From Nageia nagi (lineage: Eukaryota; Pinophyta), in assembly GCA_050084985.1 (NCBI GenBank), contig JBITNC010000001.1, positions 136,710,001 through 136,774,000 of the forward strand: a DNA stretch of 64,000 nucleotides, in the 5' to 3' direction. A model generated the notes under the pieces. That model ran no database searches. It was not told where the DNA came from and saw nothing but the letters and a program-made list of their open reading frames with translations. Below are positions 1 through 12,245 of the stretch, one piece after another (the stretch's first letter is position 1; every line of letters begins with the position of its first letter). Made by a program: the position numbers and the translations under genes.

Positions 1-1480
1 GGCATTTTTCAGATCACTTTATTCCACATCAGTAATATTTTTTAGGAAATTGATACTTTCTAATTCTCTTGTGAAATTAGGTTCTAAGATCTCGCTTATG
101 GTCTCTTTTACAAATGGCTTTTCTTGTAAAAGCATGCTTCATTATTCTCACGGAGGTTTTACTTCTGGTCTCATTGTAGATTTATTCATTGTATTGCTTT
201 GTTCATTGGGATGCATCTCTCCCAAAACCACCATGTGTCAAGATCGAATTTCTTCCAAGTTCTAATCTCTATTATTTTATTCTCACATTTCTATATGATG
301 TTAGTAATTTAAGGTAAAGTTTTTAAACTTGGAATTAAGTTAAGGTAAATGAATTAGGTTTAAGGTAGAGCAGCATACATTAAATTGGATGATGAATATG
401 GTGGTTACATTCACACATTAAGAAAACTTTACTTATCTACCCTTACCACATCAAGAGGTAGTCAAAGGTGATTGTGATTCGTAAAGAGAGGAAAAGAACT
501 TACACATTAATACTCTTACTTATCTACCCTTACCATGCCATAAGGTAGTCAAAGGTTGATTTGAATCATAATGAGGGGTAAATAATTTACATTAAAGTAA
601 AATTTACTTACATTAAAGGCTCCTTACTTATCTTTCCTTACCACATTGAGAGGCATTCAAAGGTGATTGTGAATTGTAAGGAGAGGGAATAAGCCACACT
701 TAAGTACTTACATTATTGGAAGGGTTAATGAACCTCATTAAAAGGTAATGAATCTCATGGGTTGACTAGATCAAGATATATACTAGTTAAAATACTATTT
801 GAATCACCTTAAGAAAGCTTCAATCAATGGACATGTGTGTTTGGGAGGGTTAGAATTTGTATCCATAATGTACTTTATTTTAGTTAAATGCACATTCATA
901 AGGCATAGTAAAATTAACATCAATGAGTTGGAGGTCATTACCAACCATTGATTATTATCTTCTTATGAGCCCAATGAAATATAATAAACTTTAAAGCCAA
1001 AATCTAGAGATGAATATAGAGTTCATAAGTTATAAATCTTTAATTTTCACCAAATGACTATAAAAAGGTGGCTATAGTTGGATTTAATAATTGAGGTAGT
1101 TCTCAATGACATTCCTTGAACCCCATTGCACTAAGGGGACCACTTTAAGTACCAAGCCATTACTTAGCCACATATAGCCTAATAGGATTACCAACCTACC
1201 TTATTTAAATATTTGATTAAACACAACATTCTAAGAAAAATTAAAAATATTAAAACTTATAATTCACATCACTCGTATTAAAATATTAATTGAATATGAC
1301 AAAAAGATAGAAAAGATAATCACACTAAAAAGGTAAGTATTCATGTAGGTTGTTTGTGCATTTAGTTATTTTCTCATAAACATAAAATCAAAACATAAAA
1401 AATAGAATTGCCATGTTCAATGCTTGCTTTCTTTTTATAGTTTATTAAAAAATAAGACAAAATAAAAAACAAAGAGAAAA
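1..1480. other. AT-rich sequence with no recognised gene
   Basis: No reading frame here resembles a known protein, and I could not find a copy of the LTR seen at 20,595-21,537. It may be decayed leader or 5' sequence of element A, or an older insertion. The only structure I see is the three-copy repeat listed separately. Confidence 0.5.
431..700. repeat. Three imperfect copies of a roughly 90-110 bp repeat
   Basis: Units start near 431, 518 and 626. Each opens with ACTTATCTACCCTTACCA or a close variant, continues with a GAGGTAGTCAAAGGTGATT-like block and then a purine-rich GTAAGGAGAGGGAA-like block. Spacing between units is uneven (87 and 108 bp), so this is a short decayed tandem array. Confidence 0.7.
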
Positions 1481-1619
1481 TGGTTCACACTCATTCTCAA
1501 AAAGCTCATCATGAATAAGAACCATATGATGGATACTATCTAGACATAAGAGAAGTCAAAGGTCTAGTAAGAATCATTTGATAAGAGAAACTTCTTGAAG
1601 TACAAATCTTGAAGTTTAT

Positions 1620-2340
1620 TCAACTCCTATCAATGATGATTTAAATACGATCAAACAATATTTAACACAATTAAGAATTCTTCATTATTCACATGCCTAT
1701 ATTCTTCCTTTAGATTTAGAATATTTAAGGGAGGATAAATAGGCTATCAACAACATGAAAGATAATGAAGAAGGGAACATAACTCTCTCACAAGCCCATT
1801 CAATTGGCATTGTGTTTCAAATAGGCCCTTATAAACCTAAGTATAATCATGTCACATGCTACCTACCAGATGGATGTCTAGTTCCATCATATTTAAGAAG
1901 AGATTATTATAATCCTTCTATTATATCTAGGCAAATAGAATAATTTGAGGAAAAGGATTATAAACCAACCAATAAAGCTTCTATAACTAAATAGGTAGAA
2001 TCATATCCTACATAAAATGGGGAAAAGGATTATAAACCTAAAACATGGTTCATGCCTTTTATAGAATCCTTTAATGATATTTTGAGGAAACTATATGATC
2101 ATCAAATAATTAGCTTACTAGATATAAGACCACAATACCCTAAAGCTAAAGAAAGTAGATGGTATAATGAGAATGAGTTTTACCATTATCATCATCAAAA
2201 GGGTCATGATATAGATAAATGTAGGATATTAAAATACAAAATTCAAGATTTGATTAATAATGGGAAATTAAAAGTTTATAATCCTATAGTTTTCCCAAAT
2301 TAGAACTTAAGAATCTATCAAAATCCTCTCCCTCAACCAC
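1620..2340 (+). pseudogene. gag: Gag C-terminal region of element A, 5' half
   Basis: Open stretches at 1,755-1,943 and 2,052-2,303 belong to a Tat-type Gag. The second carries the motif region FYHYHHQKGHDIDKC followed by KIQDLINNGKL, which matches the single zinc knuckle and the IQDLI signature found before protease in Tat Gag proteins. The first zinc-binding Cys is Tyr here; the second Cys and both His remain. Upstream stops (TAA, TAG) break the frame. The 1,755-1,943 stretch is not recognisable alone and is assigned by position. The gene is cut by the LINE at about 2,356 and resumes at about 7,891, as shown by alignment with the uninterrupted copy at 31,540-32,034. Confidence 0.75.
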
Positions 2341-2439
2341 TAAAATTATGTTTCACAGTGATAGCATGCGAAATCAAATTAGCTTATTGGAGTCTAGGGA
2401 ACTGATATACAAATTCTTGGGTACCCAAATTCCCTAAAT

Positions 2440-3440
2440 GGTGATCAAACACTATGCTACAAATGCTTGGAAGGTTTGAGGTGAGATATTTCAAAACTTC
2501 TATCTAAATGGCTACTTCATTACTTTATTTTCCATGAAGACAGATACGGATATGGTATTTGAATATGGTTAATAGTTTCATGGGAATGCATGGCTTTTCA
2601 TGAAGCCCTAGAACATAGGGTTCAAATTAGATGAATAATATCCTTCTTCTACTACTATTTGGGTTTGGCTTCCCACTCTTTCAAGGGAGATCTAGAAGGA
2701 GGACATTTTCATAGCTATCAGTAATGCCATAGGGGTGTTCATGGAGTTCTCAAAAAAGACTCAGGAACTATATTCTCTAGGTTATGCTTGGATATGTGTC
2801 TACTTGAAAATAGATTCTACTTTGCATACCCAAATTAAGATCAACCTATCCAAGGATGGTCTAACCTATGTCTAGAATATAGATTATGAGAATCTTATCA
2901 AAATATGGGCATCTTACCAAAGCTTGTCCCTTAGCATAATTGGTCAGTAATACTTTAGAAACTCCCAATGAAGGATTATAAGAACCTAAATTAAAATTTC
3001 AAGCACTAAAATGATCTACCCCTAATAAGGATACTCTCTTTAGCAATCATTTCTAAAGCCTCTAAAACATAGAGACATATGAAAAGGACATTCCTAGTTA
3101 GGAACCTACATAAGCCTCAATCCCCTCCAATATCAAATAAGATTCTCAAAGTAATGAACTACAATAATAAATAACTAAGAAAATTATGACCTCTCCACAA
3201 GATCATCTAATCCATAACAATCGTAACACATAGGATCAAATCTTACCAGTGCATGGTACAAACTTCACTCCCACAGTGTAGCAAAATAAGATAGAAAATG
3301 TTCTATAATAAATGGATATGAATATGGAAGACCCCATGGGCATTGAGTATAGTCTAGAGCTAGCTAAAGCAACCTCACAAAATGATACACCCAATCTTAT
3401 ACATAGTAAAAGATCCTCCATTCCCATCATAAAGCAAATG
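2440..3440 (+). pseudogene. LINE ORF1, DUF4283-type RNA-binding protein
   Basis: Around 2,650-2,950 the translation reads LPTLSREI, then IAISNAIGVFMEFSKKT, then YAWICVYLKIDSTL and IDYENL. This is the typical plant L1 ORF1 order: DUF4283 followed by the beginning of the zinc-knuckle segment, where a Tyr-Glu-x-Leu precedes the cysteines. The cysteines themselves are not intact. Stops at several expected Trp and Gln codons break the frame. The product would coat LINE RNA. A low-complexity tail runs to about 3,440, where another insertion begins. Confidence 0.7.
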
Positions 3441-3444
3441 CCAT

Positions 3445-4147
3445 TGTAGACCATAAATAATGAATTAAATAAATAATTCATTAATATGATTTATGATATA
3501 TAATCTTTTTTTAAGTTATACAATCCATATATGATCTCTAACTGATATATAAACCTCATAAATGAATATATCATTCCAAGTACATACAAAACAAGTGGTC
3601 ACATGCCTATCTTTTGATCATTAGTGAGCTCATGCAATCGAATTACCATACCATCAATTTATAGGAAATACACATCATTAGTGGCATGGAATTAGTAGAA
3701 TTATGTGCACAAATTGAAATATACAAAATAAGACAAATATTATTAGTCTATTAGAGATCCAAATTCAAACATAATAACATTCATGCATAACAAACGCTAT
3801 TAACAGCCTAAAAAATGTACATCCATGAGCAAAAATTGAAATGCATTAGATAAGATTAAGGGTATATCAACTTAGAAATAGGTGGTGTTATATAAAACCT
3901 TTATTCAAATTAATATGATATTACATGTTTTATTCATTCACCCTCCCTTCATACTCTATTGCTCTACCTTTGATGTCTTTATATAGCAACACTTCTATTA
4001 CAAGATTTGATCCCTAGGTCATGATATAATGGTCCATTACATGAATTACATAGATTTGGGTATTATTAACCCCTTTTTACATAATACATCATTAAGTAAC
4101 TAAAATGAATTATTTAATAAATAATAATTCATTTTTCAATGTCTACA
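3445..4147. mobile_element. Solo-LTR-like (or MITE-like) insertion inside the LINE
   Basis: The 703-bp segment starts TGTAGAC (3,445-3,451) and ends GTCTACA (4,141-4,147), perfect 7-bp inverted ends of LTR type. It is flanked by GCCAT (3,440-3,444) and TCCAT (4,148-4,152), a near-perfect 5-bp duplication. Just inside both ends lie hairpin-prone AT stretches, TGAATTAAATAAATAATTCA at 3,461-3,480 and a similar one at 4,106-4,131, giving imperfect terminal inverted repeats of about 45 bp. It separates LINE ORF1 from ORF2 and has no coding capacity. A solo copia LTR is most likely; its end resembles the candidate copia LTR end at 27,725. Confidence 0.6.
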
Positions 4148-4289
4148 TCCATCATACCTAAAAACTACAATAGTTCATCAAAATAAACCAAAAGGTAGAA
4201 CATCCAATCAAACTAAGCATTCTTAAGAAGCTATGGAAAGCATAGATATTAGGATTTATACATGGTTGGAGGAGCTCCTTGCCTCCAAA

Positions 4290-7200
4290 AAATACTATTT
4301 TTCCCAATTATAATTACATCATGGAATACTAGGGGCCTTCATTACCCCAAAAAACTTAGATAAGTTAAAGCTCTATTTAGGTCAGTTAATATTGTAATTC
4401 TTCTTATTCAAGAATCAAAGCTGATGGCTACAAAGGTTGAAAAATATAAGAAATAATTTTGTCTTAGAAGCTCCTTTTTTTCTAATGATTCAAATGTAAA
4501 ATATGGTTGAGTAATTACCTTATGGTATCCCTCTAACATCTTTTGCACCCTAGACTATGTTTAGGAATCTTGGTTAGTAGTTTTTGTCAAATGTAATATC
4601 ATAGGCTATTCTTTTGTTGTTCTAAAATTTTATGGTCCCCAACAACTAGATAATAAAGTAATGTGTTGGGATAAAATTTCAAAATTGATAATATCTCATG
4701 CTAATCTACCATGTATAATAGTTAGGGATTTGAATACCATTAGATCTATGAATGAGAACAAAGGAGGCTCGCACAAACTAGATAGGTGTGATGTGATATT
4801 TAACCATTTCATTAACTCTCAATAGCTGATAGAAACTTTTTGTATTCAATGAAAATTCACTTGGTTAGATGGAAAATCAAAAGAGAATCAAATTCTTACA
4901 AAGCTCAACTAGTTTTTGCATGCTCCTCATTAGATTGAACATGGAATCATTACTCAAATGAAAGTGTTGACACAAGGTAGCTTTGACCATTGGCTAATAT
5001 TCTTGCATGTGGAAAATGTAGCCAAATGTAAAGGTTATCCTTTTTCTCTTTGAGTGTATATGGGCCACCCATCCTTCATTTTGTATAATAAGTGTAGTCT
5101 TGGTGAACTAAAGATCTATGGGTTAAAGGATTTAATATGTATAGGTTTTCCATTAAGCTAAGAGAACTCAATATTTACCAACACTTTTGGCATTTACTAA
5201 AGGATGAAGTAGTGGATGTAGTTAAATAATCTTTTACCTCAAAACAAGTTCTAATAAGGTTCAACCATATGTTCTTATCCCTCATACTGAAGTCAAAAGG
5301 TGTAATTTGATATACAAAATTATATCCAAAGTGGCTAGAAACATACTCAAGGTTGTAGTTCTAGACATCATCTCAGATAAATAAAAAGATTTCATACAAG
5401 GGAGATAGCCAATGGAAGGTACCATCCTAATTCATGAGCCTATTCACTCTCTAACCACTAGGGGGATAAAGGATTGCTCATCAAACTTGATATGAAAAAA
5501 GCATTTGATATAATCAATTGGTCCTCCTTAATGAGGATTATGGAAAAATTTAGGTTAGACACTAAATGGATACAATGGATCTCTTCTTTAATTAGGAATC
5601 ATTCCCTTTAAATGTTAGTCAATGGGAGTGATAAAGGCTTCTTCAAGAGCTCTTGTGGCCTTAGATAGGGCAAACCACTATCACTATACCTCTTCATCAT
5701 AGTAGCAGAAACCCTTGGCAGAAGTCTATCACACTTCTTATCTTCTGGTCACCTAAAAGGCTTGCATATCAATCATATTTTCCCAACTATCTCTCACTCC
5801 TAGTTTACATATGACACACTCTTAGCTATCCACCTATCCATTTAGGAGATAAACACTATAAAAAATCTACTCAATTTCTATAAAATTACCTCTAGTTAAG
5901 CAGTAAAATTTAGTAATTTAAAGTGGTACAATATAAATCTTGATTCCACCCTCCTTTAGGTAATGGAAAGATCCATTAGCATGACCCTAGACATGCTTCC
6001 AACCACTTACTTAGGTCTACCTCTAGCATGAGGTGGAAATGTAAGAGGATTATAGGAATCCATATTAGCTAAGTTCAAGTCAAAATTAGAGAACTAGAAA
6101 GGTAAATGGCTGATTACTATTGGTAGAGTGGTAAAAATTAAGGCATTATTGAGTTCTCTTCCCATTTTTTGGTTTCCAAACAAAATTATTTACCAAATGG
6201 AATAAATTATGTGAAATATCTTATGTAATTGTATGTCAAAAACCAAAAAATCCACCTAGTAGCTTAGTATACTATTTGTACAAGTATTAATCTAGGGGCC
6301 TAGGTGTCAAATGGTTGAGATTAATGAACAAGTCTTTGTTAGGTAAGGTTATAAGGAGAAGTTATTGCAATCCCTCATCATTATGGAGCCAAGATCTTAG
6401 ATTGAATTACTTGGAAAATCATGATCCCACAAGAATATTCACAACTAAGAATCTTCCTCTTGGTTCATTAATTTGGAATGGTCTTAAGAAAGCTAGGCAT
6501 CATGTTTTATATTTTGAGAAATAGGATGTGGGGTTAAGGGAAAAAGCACAATTATGGGATGATGTCTAGTTATCCCCTGAACCACTATCAAGAAAGCCTA
6601 AATTTGATACTCTTAGGAGTATTTTTTGTAATCTTTGGGGAAATAATGTCATATATTATTATGAGTGTGTGGATGATGAACTAGGTAGACAACTAATATG
6701 GAGGAAAATGGTAGATATTCTCCCTAGATAGGAGGTAGTATCAACTCAACTTGATTCCATGCTATATAACCATAAGCTAAAACTAAGAGAGAAGGATAAT
6801 ATCATTTGGTCACTTACTCCCTCAAGGTCATACATGGTTAATTAATCTTATAAAACTTCTTCTCCCGCTACACACTCCCCTTGGCCTTCATCAATATGGT
6901 CCAAAGTGTAAAGAAATAGAGTGTGGCCCAAGGCCCAATTTTTACTATGGAAATACACTCATGAAAATCATGTGTCAAGGGTGTAATTACTCAAATGTGG
7001 ATTCCTAGGCACATACAATTATGTTTTTTATGGAGCAATGAAGGAGTCAGAGCCTCACATCCTCTTACATTGTGACCATGCCATGGAAATTTGGTATAGA
7101 TTCTTTAACATATTTACCATCCAATGGTCTATGCCAAGTAATATAGGGAAACTCCTATCCTCATGGGAATATCCCAAACAACAAAAGGTGCTAATGGTAA

Positions 7201-7830
7201 TTTGGAATGCAATTATAATAATGGTTTTTTGGAATCTATATATTGAATGAAATAATCATATTTCTAGGGGTCAACCAAAATCATTTGATCAAATTTGGCA
7301 CGAAATAAGAAAAAATATAGCAATGATATGGGTAACCCACATAATTATTAATGATGTAACAAGGTAGAAAATCTCAAACCTCCACCCCTAGTAACACATC
7401 CCTTTTTCCTAGAATCTCAAAATACCTATCACTATAGATGAAGCAACATCAGTTGGATAAGCCAAGTAATGGGGTCCCCTAGTATTATTGTACGTATTGT
7501 GGAGTCTCATAGCTCTCCAACATTTCATAGTACCTAAACAACCTTCATTTGGTCAATCACACAACATTACTTTCTCTGTATTAGTCTATTCATTAATTGT
7601 CCTCCACAAGAAGATAATAGCATATTATGATCCAAAAAATTGCCTATCCTATGTATTACATACTAAATTTTCTCCTTTGTGGCTCCACTATGAAACCTTT
7701 AGACATCATATTAGAATATACATATACCTCAAAGGCCTAGTATTAGATATAATAGGACTTAATTTGTTCACTATAGCTTTCATAAGAATGAAATGTTTTT
7801 TGATTCTTATGTGGACATTGTAGAAATTCC
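4290..7830 (+). pseudogene. LINE ORF2: endonuclease, reverse transcriptase, zf-RVT
   Basis: The endonuclease starts with SWNTRGL near 4,323, then IQESKLMA, a YGPQQ block, VRDLNT (expected GDFN) and SFDHWLI near 4,980. The reverse transcriptase shows KLDMKKAFD at about 5,485, a SSCGLR*GKPLSLYLF block near 5,650, and F-T-Y-D at 5,804-5,815 where the catalytic FADD should be, so the active site is lost. TTYLGLPL near 6,010 and KGKWLITIGRVVKIKALL near 6,110 mark the thumb region. An open stretch at 6,315-6,524 belongs to the connecting region, and 7,038-7,250 carries the zf-RVT zinc region (EPHILLHCDHAMEIW). The protein would cut target DNA and copy LINE RNA. At least fifteen stops make it inactive. 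Confidence 0.85.
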
Positions 7831-7890
7831 CATTTCTTATATTTATATGAACTAGTTAATCAATAGAAATTATTTACTTACCAAAAAAAC

Positions 7891-8300
7891 AAGCTAATAA
7901 TGTTTCATTACATCCATCCAAGAATTAAGTAACACATAAATGGAGTTATGATAATTCAACCTTCATAAGAATGATCAATGTTACTACAAGAGCTCAAAAG
8001 GTACAAGGAAGATAAAATATCATCCCATACAATCAACAAGATGAGATTTATAAGAAACCACACATACCAAGGCCATAATCCACTTAAGTCTATTTGAAGG
8101 GAGCTCTACATTAGAAATTAAAAAATTCACAAGTAAAAATATCTCTATTTAAATTATTACAACAATCCAAAGAGATGCAATGAATCAATTATTACATTGA
8201 TCGAACTAGATATAAATGATCCTAAAAGCTTTACATCTTTTGTAGGAAACATTAAAACAATCCAAAAACCTATTATAATTTTCTATGATCATGAATTAAA
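7891..8300 (+). pseudogene. gag: Gag of element A, 3' part after the LINE
   Basis: Sequence after the LINE continues the gag of element A. The stretch ATTACTACAAGAGCTCAAAA-like near 7,980-8,005 occurs almost unchanged at 31,998-32,020 in element BC. The conceptual frame leads into the protease without a gap. No separate domain is recognisable and stops are frequent. Confidence 0.6.
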
Positions 8301-9330
8301 CATTTGAATTAGGTACATAGTCAATATCCACCTTTGCACAACATAGCTAAGGTAGATTGAAGAACTTTTAAGAGAATCTTAATTGATAAAGGTTTAGCTA
8401 TAAACATTATTTCAAAAATCGCATATAATAATTTGAACCTTACTTTTTCATATATTTATGCACCATCACTACATTTAAAGGTATTTAATTATGCTTTATG
8501 TTTAACAATGAGATAAATCTCATTTCCTATTACTGTAGGGTCTAAAAAAGTGCAAACACTATTACAAGTAATTGAAGTAGATGTTATGCAATATAATATC
8601 CTTTTAGGGAGGCCTTAGATTAGGGATATGTAATGTGTCCCATCAACATATCCTAATTGTTTGAATTATATTCACAAGGGTGTAGAATATTATGTACCTA
8701 GAGACAAAAACCCATATTCACATTGTAATAATACTTATTTATCCAATGATGTAGCTCTATTATCTACTCATTACTTTATAGCACCAATACCAATAGAAGA
8801 ATCATTGACTGCTGATGTGGGTAAGAATAACTCCACATTCCTAAGCACTTCAAAAGAAAAACATGTTATCAATCAAGAATAATCTAATACTCAACAAAAT
8901 GTTGATAATAATTTGCAACTAAAGATAGAACCCACATCACAAGAAAGACATTATTGGGAAGAAAAAGCATGAAAGCTAGATGAATTAAGTAAAGCTTCTT
9001 CCTCAAAATTTCCATCTCCAATCTATACCTCATCAAAAATTTATGACTATAAAGAAGATGATAAGTCATCAAACATTTATGTAGTAATAATAAAATTATT
9101 GGATTAAAGTATAGAAGAATTCAAAATTAATGATGTGATCTTTAATATTCCCTCTACTCAAAAAATGAGATGGCCTAAAGAATCTCCTAGTGTAGTGTGG
9201 CAATTGGTGCCATTAGGAAGATCCCCTAATCAAATTCATTTTGTTTATTCAATTCCTATAGGGCCACCTCTCATTCATTTACCTAAACCACATGAATGCA
9301 TTTTTTACAATTCATTGGAATACTAATCAA
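8300..9330 (+). pseudogene. Retropepsin-type protease region of element A
   Basis: The translation contains PPLHNIAKVD, ILIDKGLAINII at about 8,375 (active-site motif usually LIDxGSA), then FPITVGSKKVQTLLQVIEVD and YNILLGRP near 8,600, followed by VPSTYPNCLNYI. This is the normal order of a Ty3/Tat aspartic protease. The catalytic Asp is present, but the Gly-Ser/Thr pair after it is Lys-Gly-Leu, so activity is doubtful. An open frame of 73 residues (8,661-8,882) is the downstream linker. A stretch at 9,135-9,326, also open, is less well conserved in BC near 33,180-33,330. Confidence 0.75.
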
Positions 9331-10060
9331 CTTATTTGAGATATTTGTTCAAAGATACTTAAATAAATTTCAATGGAATTATGAACAAGGGACTTGATAT
9401 ACAATCAAAATTTATGACGAATTGCCAATTGATAAAATAGGATTGGGGTGTGAAGGTAAGAATAAAAAGGAATCTCATTATGAAATAGTTGAACTAGAAT
9501 CAGAAAATCTTGAGAACAAAGAAACATACAAAAATTCTAAATGGATATAAAATCAAGATATTTTAGAATCTAAATTGTTAATACTAAAAACTTTATTCTC
9601 TAACATTGTTTCAATTAACATGGTTTAGATTGAAGAAATACCATATTCAAGTCTAGAAAGGATATCTTTTGACTAGTCTAGGAGTGATAAGTTTGAATGA
9701 TTAAGTCCATCAAACTCAAGTAGTTCTTCATCATACTTCATGGTATATTAAGATACCATAAATTTTACACTCATTTCCAAATGAACTAAAATACAAGAAT
9801 TCAAATATACAGATGTTATACTTTAAACCTCTAAAATCATAATAAATATAACCCTAGAGGATCAAGATTCAGGTGAAGATGAAGAATACAACCAAAATGA
9901 TAGAAATTGGATTTCAATACCACATCAATTGGAAGAAGAGTCTCATATGCTAATTGAAGAAACTATCGAGGTAGACTTAAGTGATGAACCTAGCAACCAA
10001 AATATTATTCAATTAGAAAAATCATTAAATGAAGATGAGAGATTGGAATTTATATCTATA
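9331..10060 (+). pseudogene. Protease-RT linker of element A
   Basis: No known domain, but it aligns with 33,340-34,080 of element BC. Both contain the acidic tract DSGEDEEYN-like (here near 9,870) and the block FDWSRSDELE-like (here near 9,668, partly decayed). The shared position between protease and polymerase suggests a spacer of the Pol polyprotein. Confidence 0.5.
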
Positions 10061-10865
10061 CTTAAAGAAAAATAAAATATATTTATATGTTCATATGTTG
10101 ATATGTTGGGATTAGATTTAAACTTGGTGATGCATAATTTAGGTTTTAAGGAGGATGCTAAGCTAGTTAAATAAATGTTACATAAGATGCATCCCACAAT
10201 AGCCTTAATGGTAAAAAGAGAACTACAAAAAATCTTAGAAGCAAAATTCATACATCCCATTTATTATTCTAATTAGATCTCCAACATGGTGCTAGTTAAA
10301 AAATCCAATGGGAAAATTTGCATATGCACAAATTTTAGAGACTTAAATAAATCTTTTCCTCAAGATGATTTTCCTCTACCAAACATCGATAATTTAATCA
10401 TTTCTACTACTGTACATGCAATACTATCTCTCATGGATGGATTTTTAAGGTATAATAAAATAAAAGCAGCACTAGAAGATCAACATAAAATAACCTTCAT
10501 AATGCCTTGTGAAACATTTTGTTATAAAGTAATATCCTTCAAACTTAAAAATACAAGAGTTATTTACCAATAACAAATGACATATATTTTTCATGATTAC
10601 ATTAGCTACAAAATCTACACTAGGAACCATGCTTTATCAAAATAATGAAAACAATAAGGAGCAAGCTATATCATATTTTAGTCAAACTTTAGTTGGTTAT
10701 GAAATTAAGTATGTGTATATGGAAAAGCAATGTTTGGTAGTAGTCCTCACAACAAATAAGCTTAGACATTACATGCTAAATTATACTATTTATGTAATTG
10801 CCAAAGCAAATCTATTAAAATATATGATGAACAAAACATATCAAAATATAAGAACATATAAATAA
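10061..10865 (+). pseudogene. pol: Reverse transcriptase and RNase H of element A, active site deleted
   Basis: The open stretch 10,286-10,573 reads MVLVKKSNGKICICTNFRDL, then NKSFPQDDFPLPNID and LSLMDGF, the fingers and palm start of a Tat polymerase. It ends at QMTYIFHDYI, then jumps at about 10,603 directly to the RNase H start (GTMLYQNNENNKEQA). The intact order in BC (47,169-47,632) shows that about 460 bp, including the YVDD box, are missing here. A TACAT present at both ends in BC suggests a microhomology deletion. The RNase H stretch (10,593-10,865) keeps SYFSQTLVGYEIKY and LRHYMLNY. It cannot make cDNA. Confidence 0.85.
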
Positions 10866-11039
10866 ATTATGCATTTAACATAATTTGATTTATAATTCAT
10901 AAGTCAAAAATCAATTAAAGATCAAGTTGTAGCAATTATCTTGTAGAAGCACCATTACATGATGATATAACACTCATCATTGAATTACTGGATGAACATG
11001 TTTTCCAATTCAATGAGATAGAAATTCTCATCAATTTTG

Positions 11040-11440
11040 AAGAAGAGTGGGATATGATAATATATTTTGATGGATCTATGCACAAAAAAAGTGGAGGTAT
11101 TGATGTTGTATTTGTAACACCACAAGGAGTTCCTATACCATATTCCTTTAAACTCAACTTTTCATGTACAAATAGCAACATTGAATACAAAGCCTTAATA
11201 TTAGCTATAAATACCATAATAAAATTAAAGCTCAAAAATATTAAATTTATCAATGATTTGTTGTTAATTGTAAATTAGGTCAAAGGGATTTTTCAATGTA
11301 AAGAACCTTTACTTCAAAAATACAAAGAGTTGGTGGACACTCTATTACAATCATTCAAAAAATATGATCTATGAGTGACACCAAGATCAACCAATAGGTT
11401 TTTTTGATGTTATGGCTTCAATTGGATCATTAATACCTAA
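11040..11440 (+). pseudogene. Second, archaeal-type RNase H of element A
   Basis: Residues MIIYFDGSMHKKSGG with the first catalytic Asp, then SFKLNFSCTNSNIEYKAL with the catalytic Glu, then INDLLLIVN with the third Asp, match the additional RNase H found in Tat-lineage elements. It lies after the conventional RNase H and before integrase. The 11,054-11,278 stretch is open; a TAG follows at the normally conserved NQVKG position. A minus-strand open frame over the same bases (10,936-11,253) is a shadow. Confidence 0.8.
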
Positions 11441-11993
11441 GAATCCTCATAAACAAACCATTCATATCAAAATACTCCAAATCACCCAATCTTCATTGGA
11501 TATGGATAGAGTGGAATATGTGGTTTATGATATTATAATGGAAGACAAAAACTTATGGCATATTCATATAGTTAAATTCTTAAGAGATAGAGTTTTTCCC
11601 TTGGAAATAAAAAACTTATCTTTACAGATTGCTCTACAAGATTACATTATAGATGAAGCAACTCACCAAACATGATTAGAATAATTATTATTACTAGATG
11701 AAAGATGAGTTCATGCATTAGAACATATGTGTACATATCAAAATCGTATTAAAAGAGCTTTTGAAAAAAGGGATAAAATTCATTAATTCAACATAGGAGA
11801 TTTAGTAATTAAAGAAAATTAACAAACTTCATGAATGGAATGACAACTTCATGATAAATTTTCCCTTAATTGGTTAGGAACTTATATAATCAAAAGAAAA
11901 TTTGGTTTAGAAGCATATCACTTAGCTGATATGGAAGGAAATCAAGAACGTGATCTAATAAACATCACACATATTTTTCCCTTTTATAGTTAA
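11441..11993 (+). pseudogene. Integrase remnant of element A, catalytic core deleted
   Basis: The start of the pre-integrase linker (open 11,412-11,675) passes abruptly at about 11,592 into the region after the catalytic core. In BC the same two points are about 820 bp apart (48,527-49,350), so the zinc domain and the DDE core are gone. The C-terminal part is readable: WLGTYIIKRKFG, AYHLADMEGN and a final FYS before the stop at 11,991-11,993. This matches the end of BC integrase at 49,752. Confidence 0.8.
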
Positions 11994-12245
11994 AATTGCT
12001 TTATGTTCTTTGTATATATTGTAAAAATATAGTTATATATACTAAAGGATATACAATAAATTTATGAACATAAATGGATTTAACAGATGTTAACTAAAAC
12101 TACCAATACTATACACATATCATTGGAAAGAAGAGGAATGTGACAAATGTTATGGTTTGAGAAGCCTAGATATTTGGGGGATGGAGCTACATACAGAATT
12201 ATAGAATTCACTTTCTAAGGATCATGAAATTTTCTACTACTACCT

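Larger units (their letters stand above)
2356..7890 (+). mobile_element. L1-type LINE inserted in the gag of element A
   Basis: This non-LTR retrotransposon has a DUF4283-type ORF1 and an ORF2 with endonuclease, reverse transcriptase and C-terminal zinc domain. ATGTTTCA occurs at 2,348-2,355 and again at 7,900-7,907, with looser similarity extending upstream, as expected for a target-site duplication. The 3' end is a short A-run (CCAAAAAAAC). Removing the segment restores collinearity with the related gag at 31,860-31,960. It appears full length (about 4.8 kb without the insertion at 3,445-4,147) but carries many stops in both ORFs. Confidence 0.85.

Noticed and set aside
50-265. Plus-strand 71-residue open frame at the left edge
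   Set aside because: No recognisable domain, composition or neighbour; AT-rich DNA gives such frames by chance.
3236-3481. Minus-strand 81-residue frame
   Set aside because: It overlaps the end of LINE ORF1 and the start of the insertion at 3,445, so it spans two unrelated sequences.
10936-11253. Minus-strand 105-residue frame
   Set aside because: It lies opposite the archaeal-type RNase H, which has clear motifs on the plus strand.
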